43,491 nt of DNA. Origin: Planctomycetaceae bacterium. GTDB taxonomy: Bacteria; Planctomycetota; Planctomycetia; Pirellulales; Thermoguttaceae. Location of the stretch: contig JAAYAY010000243.1 in the NCBI GenBank assembly GCA_012719125.1, positions 1-43,491 of the forward strand. Reading direction: 5' to 3'. Each line of letters starts with the position of its first letter. Position 1 is the first letter of the stretch. Positions 33,505-41,960 of the stretch are shown piece after piece. A model generated the notes under the pieces. It did no database searches, was not told where the DNA came from, and worked only from the letters and a program-made list of their open reading frames with translations. The position numbers and the translations under genes are program-made.

Positions 33505-34632
33505 ATGTACCGCCGACTCCGACATACGCCCTGGTCGCTGATCCTGCCGGCCCTCCTTTTGGTCGGCATCGGGCTGGCCGCCGTCGCCCGCTGCGACGAA
33601 CTGGCCGGTTCCAACGGGCGGTTCTTCTACCGCCAGATTGTCTGGTGCGAGGTCGCCCTCTTGTTCTTCCTGGCGACCGCCCTCCCCTCACACCGCCACT
33701 TCTGCCGCCACGCCTACACGGTTTATGGCGGCTCGATCGTCCTCCTTCTGCTCGTCTATCTGTTTCCGCCGATCAACGGGGCCCATCGCTGGATTCGATT
33801 GGGGCCCGTCGGGCTGCAGCCGTCCGAACTGGCAAAGGTCGCTTGTGTGATCGTGCTGGCTCGCTATCTGCGGGACCGCGACCAACTGCGGCGAGCGCCG
33901 GGCGTTGTGGGGCCCGTGCTCCTCGCGCTGATCCCAGCCCTGTTGATCCTCCGCGAGCCCGACCTGGGCACTGCCACCGTCCTTTTCCCTGTGTTGCTCG
34001 TGATGTTGTTCGTCGCCGGCACGCCCGTGAAGAGCCTGGCGGCACTCGTTCTGGTCGCAGTCGGCCTCCTGCCCGTCCTCTGGACGCAGATGAGTCTGGA
34101 GCAGCGTTCCCGTGTGACGGCCCTTTTCCATCAGGCGGGGCCCGGCGAAACGGACGACGACGAAGCCTATCAACTCCGCCAGGCCAAACAGATGGTCGCC
34201 CTGGGCGGCGTGTGGGGGAGCTTCTGGCTCGGCGAAGCGGTCGACGATCCGGCCGCGTACCGCCTCCCCGAAGCCCACAGCGATTTCGTGTTCTCCGTCA
34301 TCGGCGAACGGTTCGGACTCCCCGGCATGGCCGCCGTGCTCGCACTCTTCGCCTGGCTGGTCGCTCAGTCCGTTGCCGTGGGCCACCGCACCCGCGACCC
34401 CTTCGCTCGCATGTTGGCCTTCGGGGTGGCCGCCCTGCTGGCCGTTCAGGTGGTCATCAACACCGGCATGTCGGTGGGCCTCCTTCCCATCACCGGCCTG
34501 CCCCTCCCCCTGGTCAGCTACGGCGGTTCCGGCCTGATGACCCAGGGCATCGCCCTCGGCCTCCTCGTCAACGTCGCCGTCCGCCCCGGCTACGACATCA
34601 CACCCGAGCCGTTTCAGAGTTTTGAGCAGTGA
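33505..34632 (+). CDS. rodA: Rod-shape-determining SEDS protein RodA/FtsW family
   Basis: A 375-residue polytopic inner-membrane protein with about ten hydrophobic segments. SEDS signatures are complete: GAHRWIRLGPVGLQPSELAK, ILREPDLGTA, PEAHSDFVFSVIGERFG, and the final INTGMSVGLLPITGLPLPLV with SYGGSG. The PSE and REPD patterns are closer to RodA than to FtsW. SEDS proteins polymerise peptidoglycan glycan strands with a partner class B PBP. The preceding gene encodes a GGDEF protein and no PBP2 is seen within the window. Start at ATG 33505; a GGAG lies about 17 bases upstream, rather far, so translation signals are weak. A family member is certain, the RodA/FtsW assignment likely. Confidence 0.88.
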   Translation: MYRRLRHTPWSLILPALLLVGIGLAAVARCDELAGSNGRFFYRQIVWCEVALLFFLATALPSHRHFCRHAYTVYGGSIVLLLLVYLFPPINGAHRWIRLGPVGLQPSELAKVACVIVLARYLRDRDQLRRAPGVVGPVLLALIPALLILREPDLGTATVLFPVLLVMLFVAGTPVKSLAALVLVAVGLLPVLWTQMSLEQRSRVTALFHQAGPGETDDDEAYQLRQAKQMVALGGVWGSFWLGEAVDDPAAYRLPEAHSDFVFSVIGERFGLPGMAAVLALFAWLVAQSVAVGHRTRDPFARMLAFGVAALLAVQVVINTGMSVGLLPITGLPLPLVSYGGSGLMTQGIALGLLVNVAVRPGYDITPEPFQSFEQ

Positions 34633-34698
34633 GCTTGGAGGGACGAACCGTTGCCAACAGACTCCCCGATACTATTCCTCTGGCTCACAGCTCAAAGC

Positions 34699-35922
34699 TC
34701 ATGGCCTCTCCACCCGCTCCAACCTCACGTCATCAAACGAGATCTCGCCGACGGCGCCCAGAAGCCCGATCCGCACGATCGCCTCCCTCGCCTGCGGCGG
34801 AACGTCGATCACTTGGGACCGGGTCTGCCACGGGAAAGTGCCGAACCAAGGACCGATCCCGTCGGTCTTGATCACGTCGCGAGCCTTGTCGTAGAACGTT
34901 ATCAAGAATCCGGGCAGTTCCTGAGCCGATTGGCCCGGACGAATGTTGGCCCCCGACACACGCACCGACATCTTGATCTGCTTGACTTCCCGCCCGTCGA
35001 TGCCCAGGCCTTGAAGCGCCCGGCAACCGCGACCCGGTTCGTCGTTGGCAAATCTCATGTAGTTTGCTCCCTCCGGCGCGCCCCCGGTCACAACTTCACC
35101 CTGGCGCAGATAGTGCCAGCCGTTGGGCAAGCCGGTGTCGCCCACAAACTCCTCGAAGCCCCCGTTGCAGATCGTCGGGTGGGTGGGATCCGGTAGGACT
35201 TCGCGACGCGCTTCCGCCGCGCCGGTCATCGGAACGAACAAAGTTGGCCGCAACGCTTCGCGGACTAACTCGCCCTTCTCTTTCTTGAACAGATACAGGT
35301 TCTGTGTGTAACGCTGCCCCACCGGCACCACCATGCGGCCCCCCTCCTTCAACTGCTCGACCAGTTTCGGCGGAACCGACTCGGGCGAGCAGGTGACGAT
35401 GATCTTGTCGAACGGCGCATACTCGGGCCAACCGAGATACCCGTCGCCGACCTTCGACTTCACGTTGGGATACTGGGCCAACACCTTGGCGGCCGTCTTC
35501 CCCAGCGACTCGACAATCTCGATCGTGTACACGTCCTTGACCAGGTGGCTCAGCACCGCCGCCTGGTAGCCGCTCCCCGTGCCGATCTCCAGAACCTTGT
35601 CCTCCGGCTGCGGATCGAGGGCTTCGGTCATGTAGGCCACTACAAACGGCGGCGAAATCGTCTGCGACTCGCCGATCGGCAACGCGATGTCGTAGTAGGC
35701 ATAGCGGCGGTGGGAGATGGGAATATGCTCGTGCCGCGGCACCGTCCGCATGGCCTTGATCACGAGGGGATTCTTCACCCCCGCCGCCACGATCTCCTCA
35801 TCGACCATGCGATTTCGAGCGGCCTCGATCACGCGGCTCGACTGCGCCGCAACCGGATTCGATGCCGTCACGAGAATTAACAGACAGCCGCTTGCCACAC
35901 AAATCGCGGTTCGAATTCTCAT
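34699..35922 (-). CDS. pcm: Secreted protein-L-isoaspartate O-methyltransferase with C-terminal beta-sandwich
   Basis: A 407-residue protein with a signal peptide (MRIRTAICVASGCLLILVTA, cleavage near VAAQ). The methyltransferase spans about residues 30-250: the substrate region PRHEHIPISHRRYAYYD with PIGESQTISPP, SAM motif I LEIGTGSGYQAAVL (112-118 core), then DGYLGWPEYAPFDKIIVTC, a close match to PIMT (Pcm). The following 150 residues (ICNGGFEEFVGDTGLPNGWH onward) look like a carbohydrate-binding-type jelly roll ending ISFDDVRLERV. Normal Pcm proteins are cytosolic and about 210 residues. TGGAG lies eight bases before ATG 35922. It is convergent with rodA and 48 bases downstream of the DUF433 gene. 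Confidence 0.88.
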   Translation of the reverse strand: MRIRTAICVASGCLLILVTASNPVAAQSSRVIEAARNRMVDEEIVAAGVKNPLVIKAMRTVPRHEHIPISHRRYAYYDIALPIGESQTISPPFVVAYMTEALDPQPEDKVLEIGTGSGYQAAVLSHLVKDVYTIEIVESLGKTAAKVLAQYPNVKSKVGDGYLGWPEYAPFDKIIVTCSPESVPPKLVEQLKEGGRMVVPVGQRYTQNLYLFKKEKGELVREALRPTLFVPMTGAAEARREVLPDPTHPTICNGGFEEFVGDTGLPNGWHYLRQGEVVTGGAPEGANYMRFANDEPGRGCRALQGLGIDGREVKQIKMSVRVSGANIRPGQSAQELPGFLITFYDKARDVIKTDGIGPWFGTFPWQTRSQVIDVPPQAREAIVRIGLLGAVGEISFDDVRLERVERP

Positions 35923-35970
35923 CGGAACATCTCCACCAGGGCCTCGCGGAAGTTTGGGAAGTTTGGAGGG

Positions 35971-36240
35971 CTATTCCAAACTCATTGCCTGAACGCGCTG
36001 CTCGGCTTGGCGATTCTGTTCCTCCAAATCCTCGCGATGATCGTGGCAGTACGCGAGGGCCGCATGGACGTCTGCCACCGAGAGCTGCGGAAAACTCACA
36101 ACAATCTCTTGAGGTGTCCGACCATTGAGGTCATGCCACACATGGATGTCCCACACGCGAATGCGCGTACCGACCAGGCACGGCTTTCCACCGCATATTT
36201 CGGCAGAGCGTTTAATGTGCTTGGACAGAGTAGATCCCAT
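35971..36240 (-). CDS. DUF433 protein
   Basis: An 89-residue protein with the DUF433 pattern: CGGKPCLVGTRIRVWDIHVW, then NGRTPQEIVVSFPQLSVADV and HAALAYCHDHREDLE. DUF433 proteins are small winged-helix-like, often paired with a DUF5615 PIN-type protein as toxin-antitoxin modules. No DUF5615 gene follows here, so the protein is an orphan. ATG 36240 is preferred because a perfect -10 element ends seven bases upstream, which implies leaderless or near-leaderless translation; a long in-frame start at 36480 lies beyond that promoter and is rejected. It is 48 bases upstream of the isoaspartate methyltransferase gene on the same strand and may be co-transcribed with it. Confidence 0.85.
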   Translation of the reverse strand: MGSTLSKHIKRSAEICGGKPCLVGTRIRVWDIHVWHDLNGRTPQEIVVSFPQLSVADVHAALAYCHDHREDLEEQNRQAEQRVQAMSLE

Positions 36241-36677
36241 CCTTCTATTATACCCTTCGTAAGCAGGGCGAGCAAGAATGACCAAGGGATAGACGACTCT
36301 CTGGCACTCAACCTCGAACTCCGGCCGATTCCAACTATCCAATCCCTCTTCGCATGGTTGAATTCTCACGCATCTTTCTGTCATTCTTTCCCCTGCCTGC
36401 GAAATTCCCGTGCCTACAATGCATTCCTTTTCGGCCACTCCACCGGCAACCACATTCCCTTGTCCCCATTCCCTTGCCAAACTCCCACCTTACCCACAAG
36501 AAACCGCCGCCCCAAGAACTGGCAGAATCGCTCACTCGTTGACCAACTCCGCCGCGTTTCACCATCGCTTTCCCATGGCCCGCCGCAACAAACATCGCCG
36601 CCTTCACTTGATAGACGACGCACGCCCTGCCCGGTTAGAATAGCGGCTCCTTCTCAACTCCAAGCCGGAAAAGCAAT
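36241..36677. other. Intergenic region before the second beta-helix gene
   Basis: The left edge holds the DUF433 promoter (minus strand). The remaining 400 bases have lower GC than the neighbours and no supportable gene. TTAGAAT near 36634 could be a -10 element for the gene at 36678. Confidence 0.5.
36247..36275 (-). promoter_or_regulatory. Promoter of DUF433 gene with near-leaderless start
   Basis: On the minus strand TTGCTC (36270-36275) and a perfect TATAAT (36247-36252) are separated by 17 bases. Only AGAAGG lies between TATAAT and the ATG at 36240, so transcription should start at or next to the start codon. Confidence 0.6.
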
Positions 36678-38117
36678 ATGACGGACAGGCCTCGAGATTC
36701 ATCCGTGACAAGAAAAAACGCACCACCACTCCCCTTCCGTGCATCCAACCTGCCCGCCCACGCAACAAACCGGCTCCTCATCGCCCTTGCCGCCGCAACA
36801 CTGCTTCTCCTCTTCCCCATTGCCCCGCTCTCCGCGGCCGATGTCGGCATTTCCGTCGCCGACTTCAAGTCAATTCAAGAAGCCCTCGACGCAACCGAAG
36901 GCCAAATGATCTTCGTCCCCTCGGGCGACTACCCGATCGAACGCAAGATCCGCATCCACACCGACAACGCCGGACTCTGGGGCCCCGGCCGGATCGTCCA
37001 GAACAACCCCGACCAACCCATTCTCGAAATCGAAGACGCCTCGGGCGTCCGCGTCCGCGATCTCACCCTCACCCGGCCCGAAGCCCGGCAGGACACGGCC
37101 CTTGAGGGAATCCTGGCCCTGCGATGCCGCGACCTCACCCTCGAGAACCTCCGCGTCGTCGACAATCGGACCTGCTCAGGAGCGATCGTGCTTCGCGACT
37201 GCCAGGGAGCCGAGATCCGAAGCTGCCTGGTCCGCAATTACATGCGAATCTCCATCGACGACCGCACCGGCAGCGACGACTGGGGCTACGCTTTCCATTG
37301 CATCGACGGCACCGGCATCGTCGTCAATTCCAGCACCGGTACCCTGATCCAGGGCAATCGCGTCGTCGAAGACCATCTCCTACCGACGCCCGAGGTCAAA
37401 CAGCAGTACCACCTTGGCGACTTCGTGAAGAAGAACCCCGTCAAAGGAACGATCGTCAGCCAGAAAGTCTGGGACGAGGAACGTGTCGACAACTGGCACC
37501 AGGGATCGGCCGTCATCGTCACCTCGCCCACAGTGAGCGACTACACCCGAATCCTCGGCAACTCGATCGAAAACGCCGCCCAGGGAATCGACATCCATTC
37601 CGACCACGTGATCATCGCCCAGAACATCGTCAACAATGCCTTCATGGGCATGAAGGCCATGCACGGCTCGCGCAACGTCCTGGTGATCGGCAACCAGTTC
37701 TCGAAGAACGACCTCTGGAGTATCGGCATGATGCCCGGCGCCTCGTCCCACGCCGCCTCCCCTCCCCTCCCCGGCCAGGACGCCCTTCCGCCCAACGTCG
37801 ACGGCGGATCGATCATTGCCAACAACGTCATCTCCGACTTTGGCTACGGCCACGCCCACTGGATCTGGGGCGACGGCGGAGCACCCATCCGCTTCGACAC
37901 CGGCCAGAAACCCGACGACCCGCCGCTGGCCGACATCATTGTGCAGGGAAACATCGTCTACGACACCAGCCGCACCGAGTCGGGTGGCCCCGTAGAAAAA
38001 CGCCCCCGCTATCGATACGCCGTCTTGATCCCAAAAGAAGTCACCGGCCTGAGATTCTCAGGCAACATCTTCCATCCCGGTTGGGACGGCGTGTCGAACG
38101 TAGATCTGAAGCAATAA
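36678..38117 (+). CDS. Secreted right-handed parallel beta-helix protein
   Basis: A 479-residue protein with a long n-region and then a hydrophobic signal or anchor (RLLIALAAATLLLLFPIAPL, about residues 32-51; cleavage near SAADV). The rest is a beta-helix solenoid: FKSIQEALDATEGQMIFVPS is the usual N-terminal cap, followed by coils with Asn- and Val-rich turns (LTLENLRVVDN, VVNSSTGTLIQGNRVVED, ILGNSIENAAQGIDIHSDHV, IIANNVISDFGYG, IIVQGNIVYDTSRT). It resembles pectin-lyase-fold glycan-processing proteins; no specific family or catalytic residues were recognised. It is followed 52 bases later by the URO-D-like gene on the same strand. Confidence 0.75.
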   Translation: MTDRPRDSSVTRKNAPPLPFRASNLPAHATNRLLIALAAATLLLLFPIAPLSAADVGISVADFKSIQEALDATEGQMIFVPSGDYPIERKIRIHTDNAGLWGPGRIVQNNPDQPILEIEDASGVRVRDLTLTRPEARQDTALEGILALRCRDLTLENLRVVDNRTCSGAIVLRDCQGAEIRSCLVRNYMRISIDDRTGSDDWGYAFHCIDGTGIVVNSSTGTLIQGNRVVEDHLLPTPEVKQQYHLGDFVKKNPVKGTIVSQKVWDEERVDNWHQGSAVIVTSPTVSDYTRILGNSIENAAQGIDIHSDHVIIAQNIVNNAFMGMKAMHGSRNVLVIGNQFSKNDLWSIGMMPGASSHAASPPLPGQDALPPNVDGGSIIANNVISDFGYGHAHWIWGDGGAPIRFDTGQKPDDPPLADIIVQGNIVYDTSRTESGGPVEKRPRYRYAVLIPKEVTGLRFSGNIFHPGWDGVSNVDLKQ

Positions 38118-38169
38118 CACGCTCGCAACCAACCAAAGCCTACTCAACTGGCTGATCAGGAACAAGCGA

Positions 38170-39300
38170 ATGCTCGGTGCAGAACGACTCGCAGCCGTAA
38201 TGAACGGCAAGAAACCCGACCGCGTCCCCGTCATGCCCAAGATCTGGGTCAACCTGGCCGCACGCCTGACTGGCACCGACCTGGCCCAGATCATTGAAAA
38301 GCCCCGCACCGCCACGCAAGTCGTCATCGACGCGGCCCGGCAGATCGGCATCGACGGGGCCCGGCTCTTCCTGTTCCCCGCACGCCGCATTCGGCGCGAT
38401 GGCGGCCGACTGATCGAGGTCGATCCCGCCGGACGCCGCCTCGGCGAAATCGATATGGAGGGCGGGCTGGCCACTCGGCTCGATCGATGGGACGACTTCC
38501 GTATCGACGACCCGTATCATCTGGCTTTCCGAACGTCGTGGTCCCACGAAAAGCCCTTTCTGCAAACCGAAGCCGACCTGGCAAGGATGAACGTGCCCGA
38601 CAAGTCGTTCTACGAGGCCCACGGCTACGGCGACCTGGCACGAGAGATGCTCGCTCACGCGGGCGACCACGTCGGCCTGGCCGGCGATTGCGATTCGGCC
38701 ACCCTCGCCTTCTGCGTGTCACTGCGAGGCATGCAACAGGCACTCCTCGACCTGATCGACGCGCCCCACCTGGTCCACCGGTTAATGGAAAAGGGCTCGA
38801 CCTACGCCATTGAGCGGGGCAAGTTCCTCGTCGACTGCGGTCTCCGAATTCTCCGCCTCAACGATTCCGTCGGCAACATGTCGGTGATCTCGCCGCGTCT
38901 CTGGAAAGAATTCGTCTATCCCCACATGAAGGAAGTCTGCCACGAACTGCACGCCTATTGCCCCGAGGCCAGAATCTACTGCCACATCTGCGGCAACGTC
39001 CTGCCGATCGTCGAACCGTTGGTCGAAACCGGCCTCGACTGCATCGCCCCCCTCGATCCCCTCGGCGGCTTCACCGTGGCCGACGTCCGCCGCCGCGTCG
39101 GCGATCGCTACGTCCTGATGGGCGGCGTCAACACCATGTCGTTCGTCCATTCAAGCCCCGAGGAACTTCGCGCCGAGGCCCTCCGCTGCATCGAAGAAGG
39201 AAACCGCCACGGCGCCTTCGTCCTCGGCTCCGGCTGCGCCCTGCCGGGCGATGCCAAACCCGAGAACCTGGAGGCGCTGGTTCAAGCCGCAACCGCTTAG
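38170..39300 (+). CDS. Uroporphyrinogen-decarboxylase-family corrinoid methyltransferase-like protein
   Basis: A 376-residue cytosolic TIM-barrel protein. The start MLGAERLAAVMNGKKPDRVP and the core GLAGDCDSATLAFCVSLRG, RLMEKGSTYAIERGKF and ISPRLWKEFVYPHMKEV are typical of the URO-D superfamily. The zinc-binding set of the MtaA/CmuA methyltransferase branch is present: YCHICGN (H272, C274) and GSGCALP (C356). True HemE lacks this set and keeps other Arg/Asp residues. The enzyme probably transfers methyl groups between a methoxylated or methylated substrate, cobalamin and a thiol or tetrahydrofolate acceptor. No corrinoid protein is encoded nearby. Frequent in planctomycetes in several paralogues; the substrate is unknown. 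Start ATG 38170 follows the previous stop by 52 bases. Confidence 0.85.
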   Translation: MLGAERLAAVMNGKKPDRVPVMPKIWVNLAARLTGTDLAQIIEKPRTATQVVIDAARQIGIDGARLFLFPARRIRRDGGRLIEVDPAGRRLGEIDMEGGLATRLDRWDDFRIDDPYHLAFRTSWSHEKPFLQTEADLARMNVPDKSFYEAHGYGDLAREMLAHAGDHVGLAGDCDSATLAFCVSLRGMQQALLDLIDAPHLVHRLMEKGSTYAIERGKFLVDCGLRILRLNDSVGNMSVISPRLWKEFVYPHMKEVCHELHAYCPEARIYCHICGNVLPIVEPLVETGLDCIAPLDPLGGFTVADVRRRVGDRYVLMGGVNTMSFVHSSPEELRAEALRCIEEGNRHGAFVLGSGCALPGDAKPENLEALVQAATA

Positions 39301-39355
39301 TTGGACAGTGCCACTTGGGGTGTGCCGGGAACCGAAAGCCCTGCGCCAAAATCGT

Positions 39356-39600
39356 TTAACCCGCTGCCGTAGGCGAGGATTGCCAACCATCCCAAAGCGG
39401 CCTGTAGTCGCTGAACGACCTCGCCTGCGGCACAACCGCCTTCCAGCCCGCTTTCAACAACTCCGCCATCTCCTTGCGAATGCCGGCACAGTCCGGCCGA
39501 TCGACTACGTTGTCCGTCTCCCAGGGATCTTCCCGCAGATCATACAACTAGGGAATCAGTTCACCCTTGTAGATCCACTCGGCATAGCGGTAGCGATCCT
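39356..39600 (-). pseudogene. Sulfatase C-terminal remnant interrupted by an amber codon
   Basis: Read on the minus strand the frame gives DRYRYAEWIYKGELIP, then TAG (39548-39550), then LYDLREDPWETDNV, CAGIRKEMAELLKAGWKAVV and stop at 39356-39358. LYDLxxDPxExxN followed by an amphipathic helix is the C-terminal signature of type I sulfatases. The intact sulfatase gene upstream ends in another frame and has its own stop at 39561, so this is the tail of a second, otherwise lost sulfatase, carrying a nonsense codon in frame. It is a fragment without catalytic residues. Confidence 0.8.
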
Positions 39601-41114
39601 GCCGTCTTCTTGTCTACTCGCGCACGCTGTTTCTTCCCCTTCCCCTGACCGCCGGCCTTCTTGGGCCGGACCACGTCCTTCGGTTCATTGGGGGTCGGCA
39701 TTGGCGCCTGGATGGCCTTCCGCCAGGCGACGAGCTTGGCGTGCAGCTCCTTGGTCTTCTCCGGCATCTGCTCGGCCAGGTTCTTGCTTTCGCCCAGGTC
39801 GTCTTCGAGGTTGTACAGCTCCAGGTGCTTGTCTTCCAGAAACTCCATGAGTTTCCACGGACCGGCCTGAACCAGCGTAACCGGCGTGGTGCGCCAGGTG
39901 TCGCCCCCCGAGCCAAGGTAACCTGGGAAGTGCTGATAGATGGCCTCGCGACTCAGGGAAGCATGGGCGTCGCGAAACAGCGGCACGAGACTGGCGCCGT
40001 CCAAGGGGTAGTCAGTCGGTGGGGCTGCCCCCGCGATCTCCAGAAAAGTTGGGTACACGTCGACGTGGATCGCCGGCACCTGGCAGATCGAGCCCGGCCT
40101 GGTCACGCCCGGCCAGCGGACGATGAACGGCACCCGCGTGCCCCCCTCATAGAGGCTTCCCTTGCCGCAGCGCAAGGGCGCGTTGTCGGTGACGTCGCGG
40201 GCGTTGATCCCCTCGCGCACATATCCGCCCACGCCGCCGTTGTCGCTCGAGAAAATCAGTACGGTGTTCTCCGCCAGTTGCAGCCTGTCGAGCGTTTCCA
40301 TCACCCGTCCCACACTCTCGTCGACGCTGGCGATCATGGCGGCGTAGACCGGATCGTTGTGCCCGCCCGCGGGCGCCTTCGGCTGAAACGTGTCGATCAG
40401 CCCCTGCTTCGCCTGGTACGGTGAATGCACGCCGAAATGCGGAAGATAAAGGAAGAAGGGTTCCCCCTTGTGCCGCGCCATGAAGTCGACCGCCTTGTCG
40501 GTAAGAAAATCGGCCAGGTATTGGCCCTCCGGGTACTCCGCCTTGGGCGAGGTCGCGAAATCGAAATGCCGCCCCATCGACACGATCGCCTCGTCGAACC
40601 CCCGCTGTCCCGGGTGGTGCTCCGCATCCTGGCCCAGGTGCCACTTGCCGAACAGGCCGGTCGCATAGCCGGCCTTTTTCAGCGATTGGGCGATCGTGAT
40701 CTTCTCCAGCGGCAGGTTGACCACATTGTCGACAGGACGCAGGGGCCGGCTCTGCCAGTTGAAGCGGTCGATGCTCCCCACCGTGTAGACGCCGGTTCGC
40801 GGACCGTACTGGCCGCTCATCAGCGCCGCCCGCGTGGGAGCGCAGTTCTGGCAGTTGTGGTAGCAGTCCAGCCGCATCCCCTGGGACGCCAACCGGTCGA
40901 TGTTCGGCGTCTCGTAGTACTTCGATCCCTGGCCCCCCAAATCCGTCCAGCCCAGATCGTCGGCGAGGATGAACACGATATTGGGTGCTTGGCGCTCTTG
41001 CGATGGTCTCTCGGCGCCGTTCGACGCTGCAACCGCCAACAGGAGAAGTAGCAGTGGAACGGCCTTGTATCGCAAATGGCCCGGCAATTGAGAACGCCTT
41101 GTAGTCCCCATCAT
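39561..41114 (-). CDS. Secreted type I sulfatase
   Basis: A 517-residue protein with a signal peptide (YKAVPLLLLLLAVAASNGAE, cleavage near residue 33). The metal site NIVFILADDLGWTDLG begins the mature domain, and the sulfatase motif NCAPTRAALMSGQYGPRTG holds C91, which must be converted to formylglycine. FLYLPHFGVHSPYQAK and IFSSDNGG complete the active site. Family S1 arylsulfatase or glycan sulfatase; the substrate cannot be read. The extreme C-terminus is Lys/Gly-rich (AGGQGKGKKQRARVDKK) and runs into the neighbouring sulfatase fragment, so its last residues may be recombinant. Three consecutive ATGs precede the mature start; GGAG suits the second one (41114). It needs a maturase encoded elsewhere. 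Confidence 0.9.
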   Translation of the reverse strand: MMGTTRRSQLPGHLRYKAVPLLLLLLAVAASNGAERPSQERQAPNIVFILADDLGWTDLGGQGSKYYETPNIDRLASQGMRLDCYHNCQNCAPTRAALMSGQYGPRTGVYTVGSIDRFNWQSRPLRPVDNVVNLPLEKITIAQSLKKAGYATGLFGKWHLGQDAEHHPGQRGFDEAIVSMGRHFDFATSPKAEYPEGQYLADFLTDKAVDFMARHKGEPFFLYLPHFGVHSPYQAKQGLIDTFQPKAPAGGHNDPVYAAMIASVDESVGRVMETLDRLQLAENTVLIFSSDNGGVGGYVREGINARDVTDNAPLRCGKGSLYEGGTRVPFIVRWPGVTRPGSICQVPAIHVDVYPTFLEIAGAAPPTDYPLDGASLVPLFRDAHASLSREAIYQHFPGYLGSGGDTWRTTPVTLVQAGPWKLMEFLEDKHLELYNLEDDLGESKNLAEQMPEKTKELHAKLVAWRKAIQAPMPTPNEPKDVVRPKKAGGQGKGKKQRARVDKKTAGSLPLCRVDLQG

Positions 41115-41696
41115 CATTAGCTCCCTGAAAGAACCCTTCTCTCGCAACGCGACTGTGTGCTGCCCGCACGTGTCGAGATGAGCCGCGCGCCGTCTCAGTA
41201 TCCGTACGCGGTGAGGCCCCGTCAACATTCCGCGGGCTGACCGGCAGGAGAACTGCAGAGTCCTCTTGTGGCAAGAAAAGCAGCAGGCACTCTCCGAGCG
41301 CCGCTGGCGGGAAATCGGGATATCCGGCAGTTCTGCGGACGGCACGGCGGAGCGTGCCTGCTACCTTCTTTGGCGGACGGCACGGCGGAGCGTGCCTGTT
41401 ACTTTGCAGTTCCCCTGGGTCTGACCGGTGGCTCTAACGCGGTTGGGGGGAGAACGAAGGCAGGCGGACGAAAAGAACCTACCAGTTGGACACTCCAACT
41501 TGGTAAATTCCTCTTATCCGCCTACTGAATCTGCCGCGAGACTATTCTCGGGTCTGTTCCGGCGAGACAAACTTCCCGCGCTGGCGCGCCAAGCCACCTG
41601 GACTTTGCCGCCTTCAGATGGGCCGCTTGAGAAGTCGCTGAATCGCCTCGATTCAATTCCGGCCAGAACGGCCGAACTGAGCCAGACAATCCCTTG
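41115..41696. other. Intergenic region upstream of the sulfatase
   Basis: A 582-base region with the tandem repeat at 41335-41406 and no supportable gene. Short open frames on both strands show no motifs. It separates the sulfatase and LuxR genes, both on the minus strand, and should contain the sulfatase promoter; no strong consensus is visible. Confidence 0.5.
41335..41406. repeat. Two-copy direct repeat with internal palindrome
   Basis: Units GCGGACGGCACGGCGGAGCG followed by TGCCTGCTACCTT (41335-41367) and the same with TGCCTGTTACTTT (41373-41405). Within each, GGCACG pairs with CGTGCC. This matches the 'CGGCACGGCGGAGCGTGCCTGCTAC' intergenic repeat common in Pirellulales. Confidence 0.65.
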
Positions 41697-41960
41697 TCAG
41701 TTCCAGCCGTCGTCCTTCCTGCCGCTCTTTTTCTTCTCGGCAGTCGTCAGCTTGTCGGTCATGTTGGTGACCTTCAGCTTGAGCGCCAACCGGGTGAGCA
41801 GAGCCGTCTTGTCGGTGCCCAACTTGGCCATTGCTCGGGCCTTGTGGTTGTTCACCGTACTCGGGGCCAGCTTGAGGATTCTGGCCGTTTCCTGATCGGT
41901 GCAACCCAGGCTGGCCAAACGGACGATTTCCTTCTCCCGAGGTGTCAGTGCAGATGCCAC
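41697..41960 (-). CDS. Single-domain LuxR-type HTH regulator
   Basis: An 87-residue protein with a complete LuxR/GerE helix-turn-helix: ALTPREKEIVRLASLGCTDQ, then ETARILKLAPSTVNNHKARA and MAKLGTDKTALLTRLAL. The motif ends in a Lys-rich tail. No receiver or sensor domain is present. The start is GTG 41960, supported by GGGAG seven bases upstream; upstream in-frame ATGs at 41984 and 42038 lack such a signal. A promoter with -10 CATAAT lies just upstream. Single-domain LuxR proteins often work with histidine kinases or as stand-alone activators. The target is unknown, but the neighbouring sulfatase is a candidate. Confidence 0.85.
   Translation of the reverse strand: MASALTPREKEIVRLASLGCTDQETARILKLAPSTVNNHKARAMAKLGTDKTALLTRLALKLKVTNMTDKLTTAEKKKSGRKDDGWN

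Noticed and set aside
36241-36480. N-terminal extension of the DUF433 protein
   Set aside because: It crosses the promoter and has no family similarity; the DUF433 domain begins near ATG 36240.
41115-41345. N-terminal extension of the sulfatase
   Set aside because: The extra 77 residues are Arg/Cys-rich and precede a good Shine-Dalgarno, ATG cluster and signal peptide.
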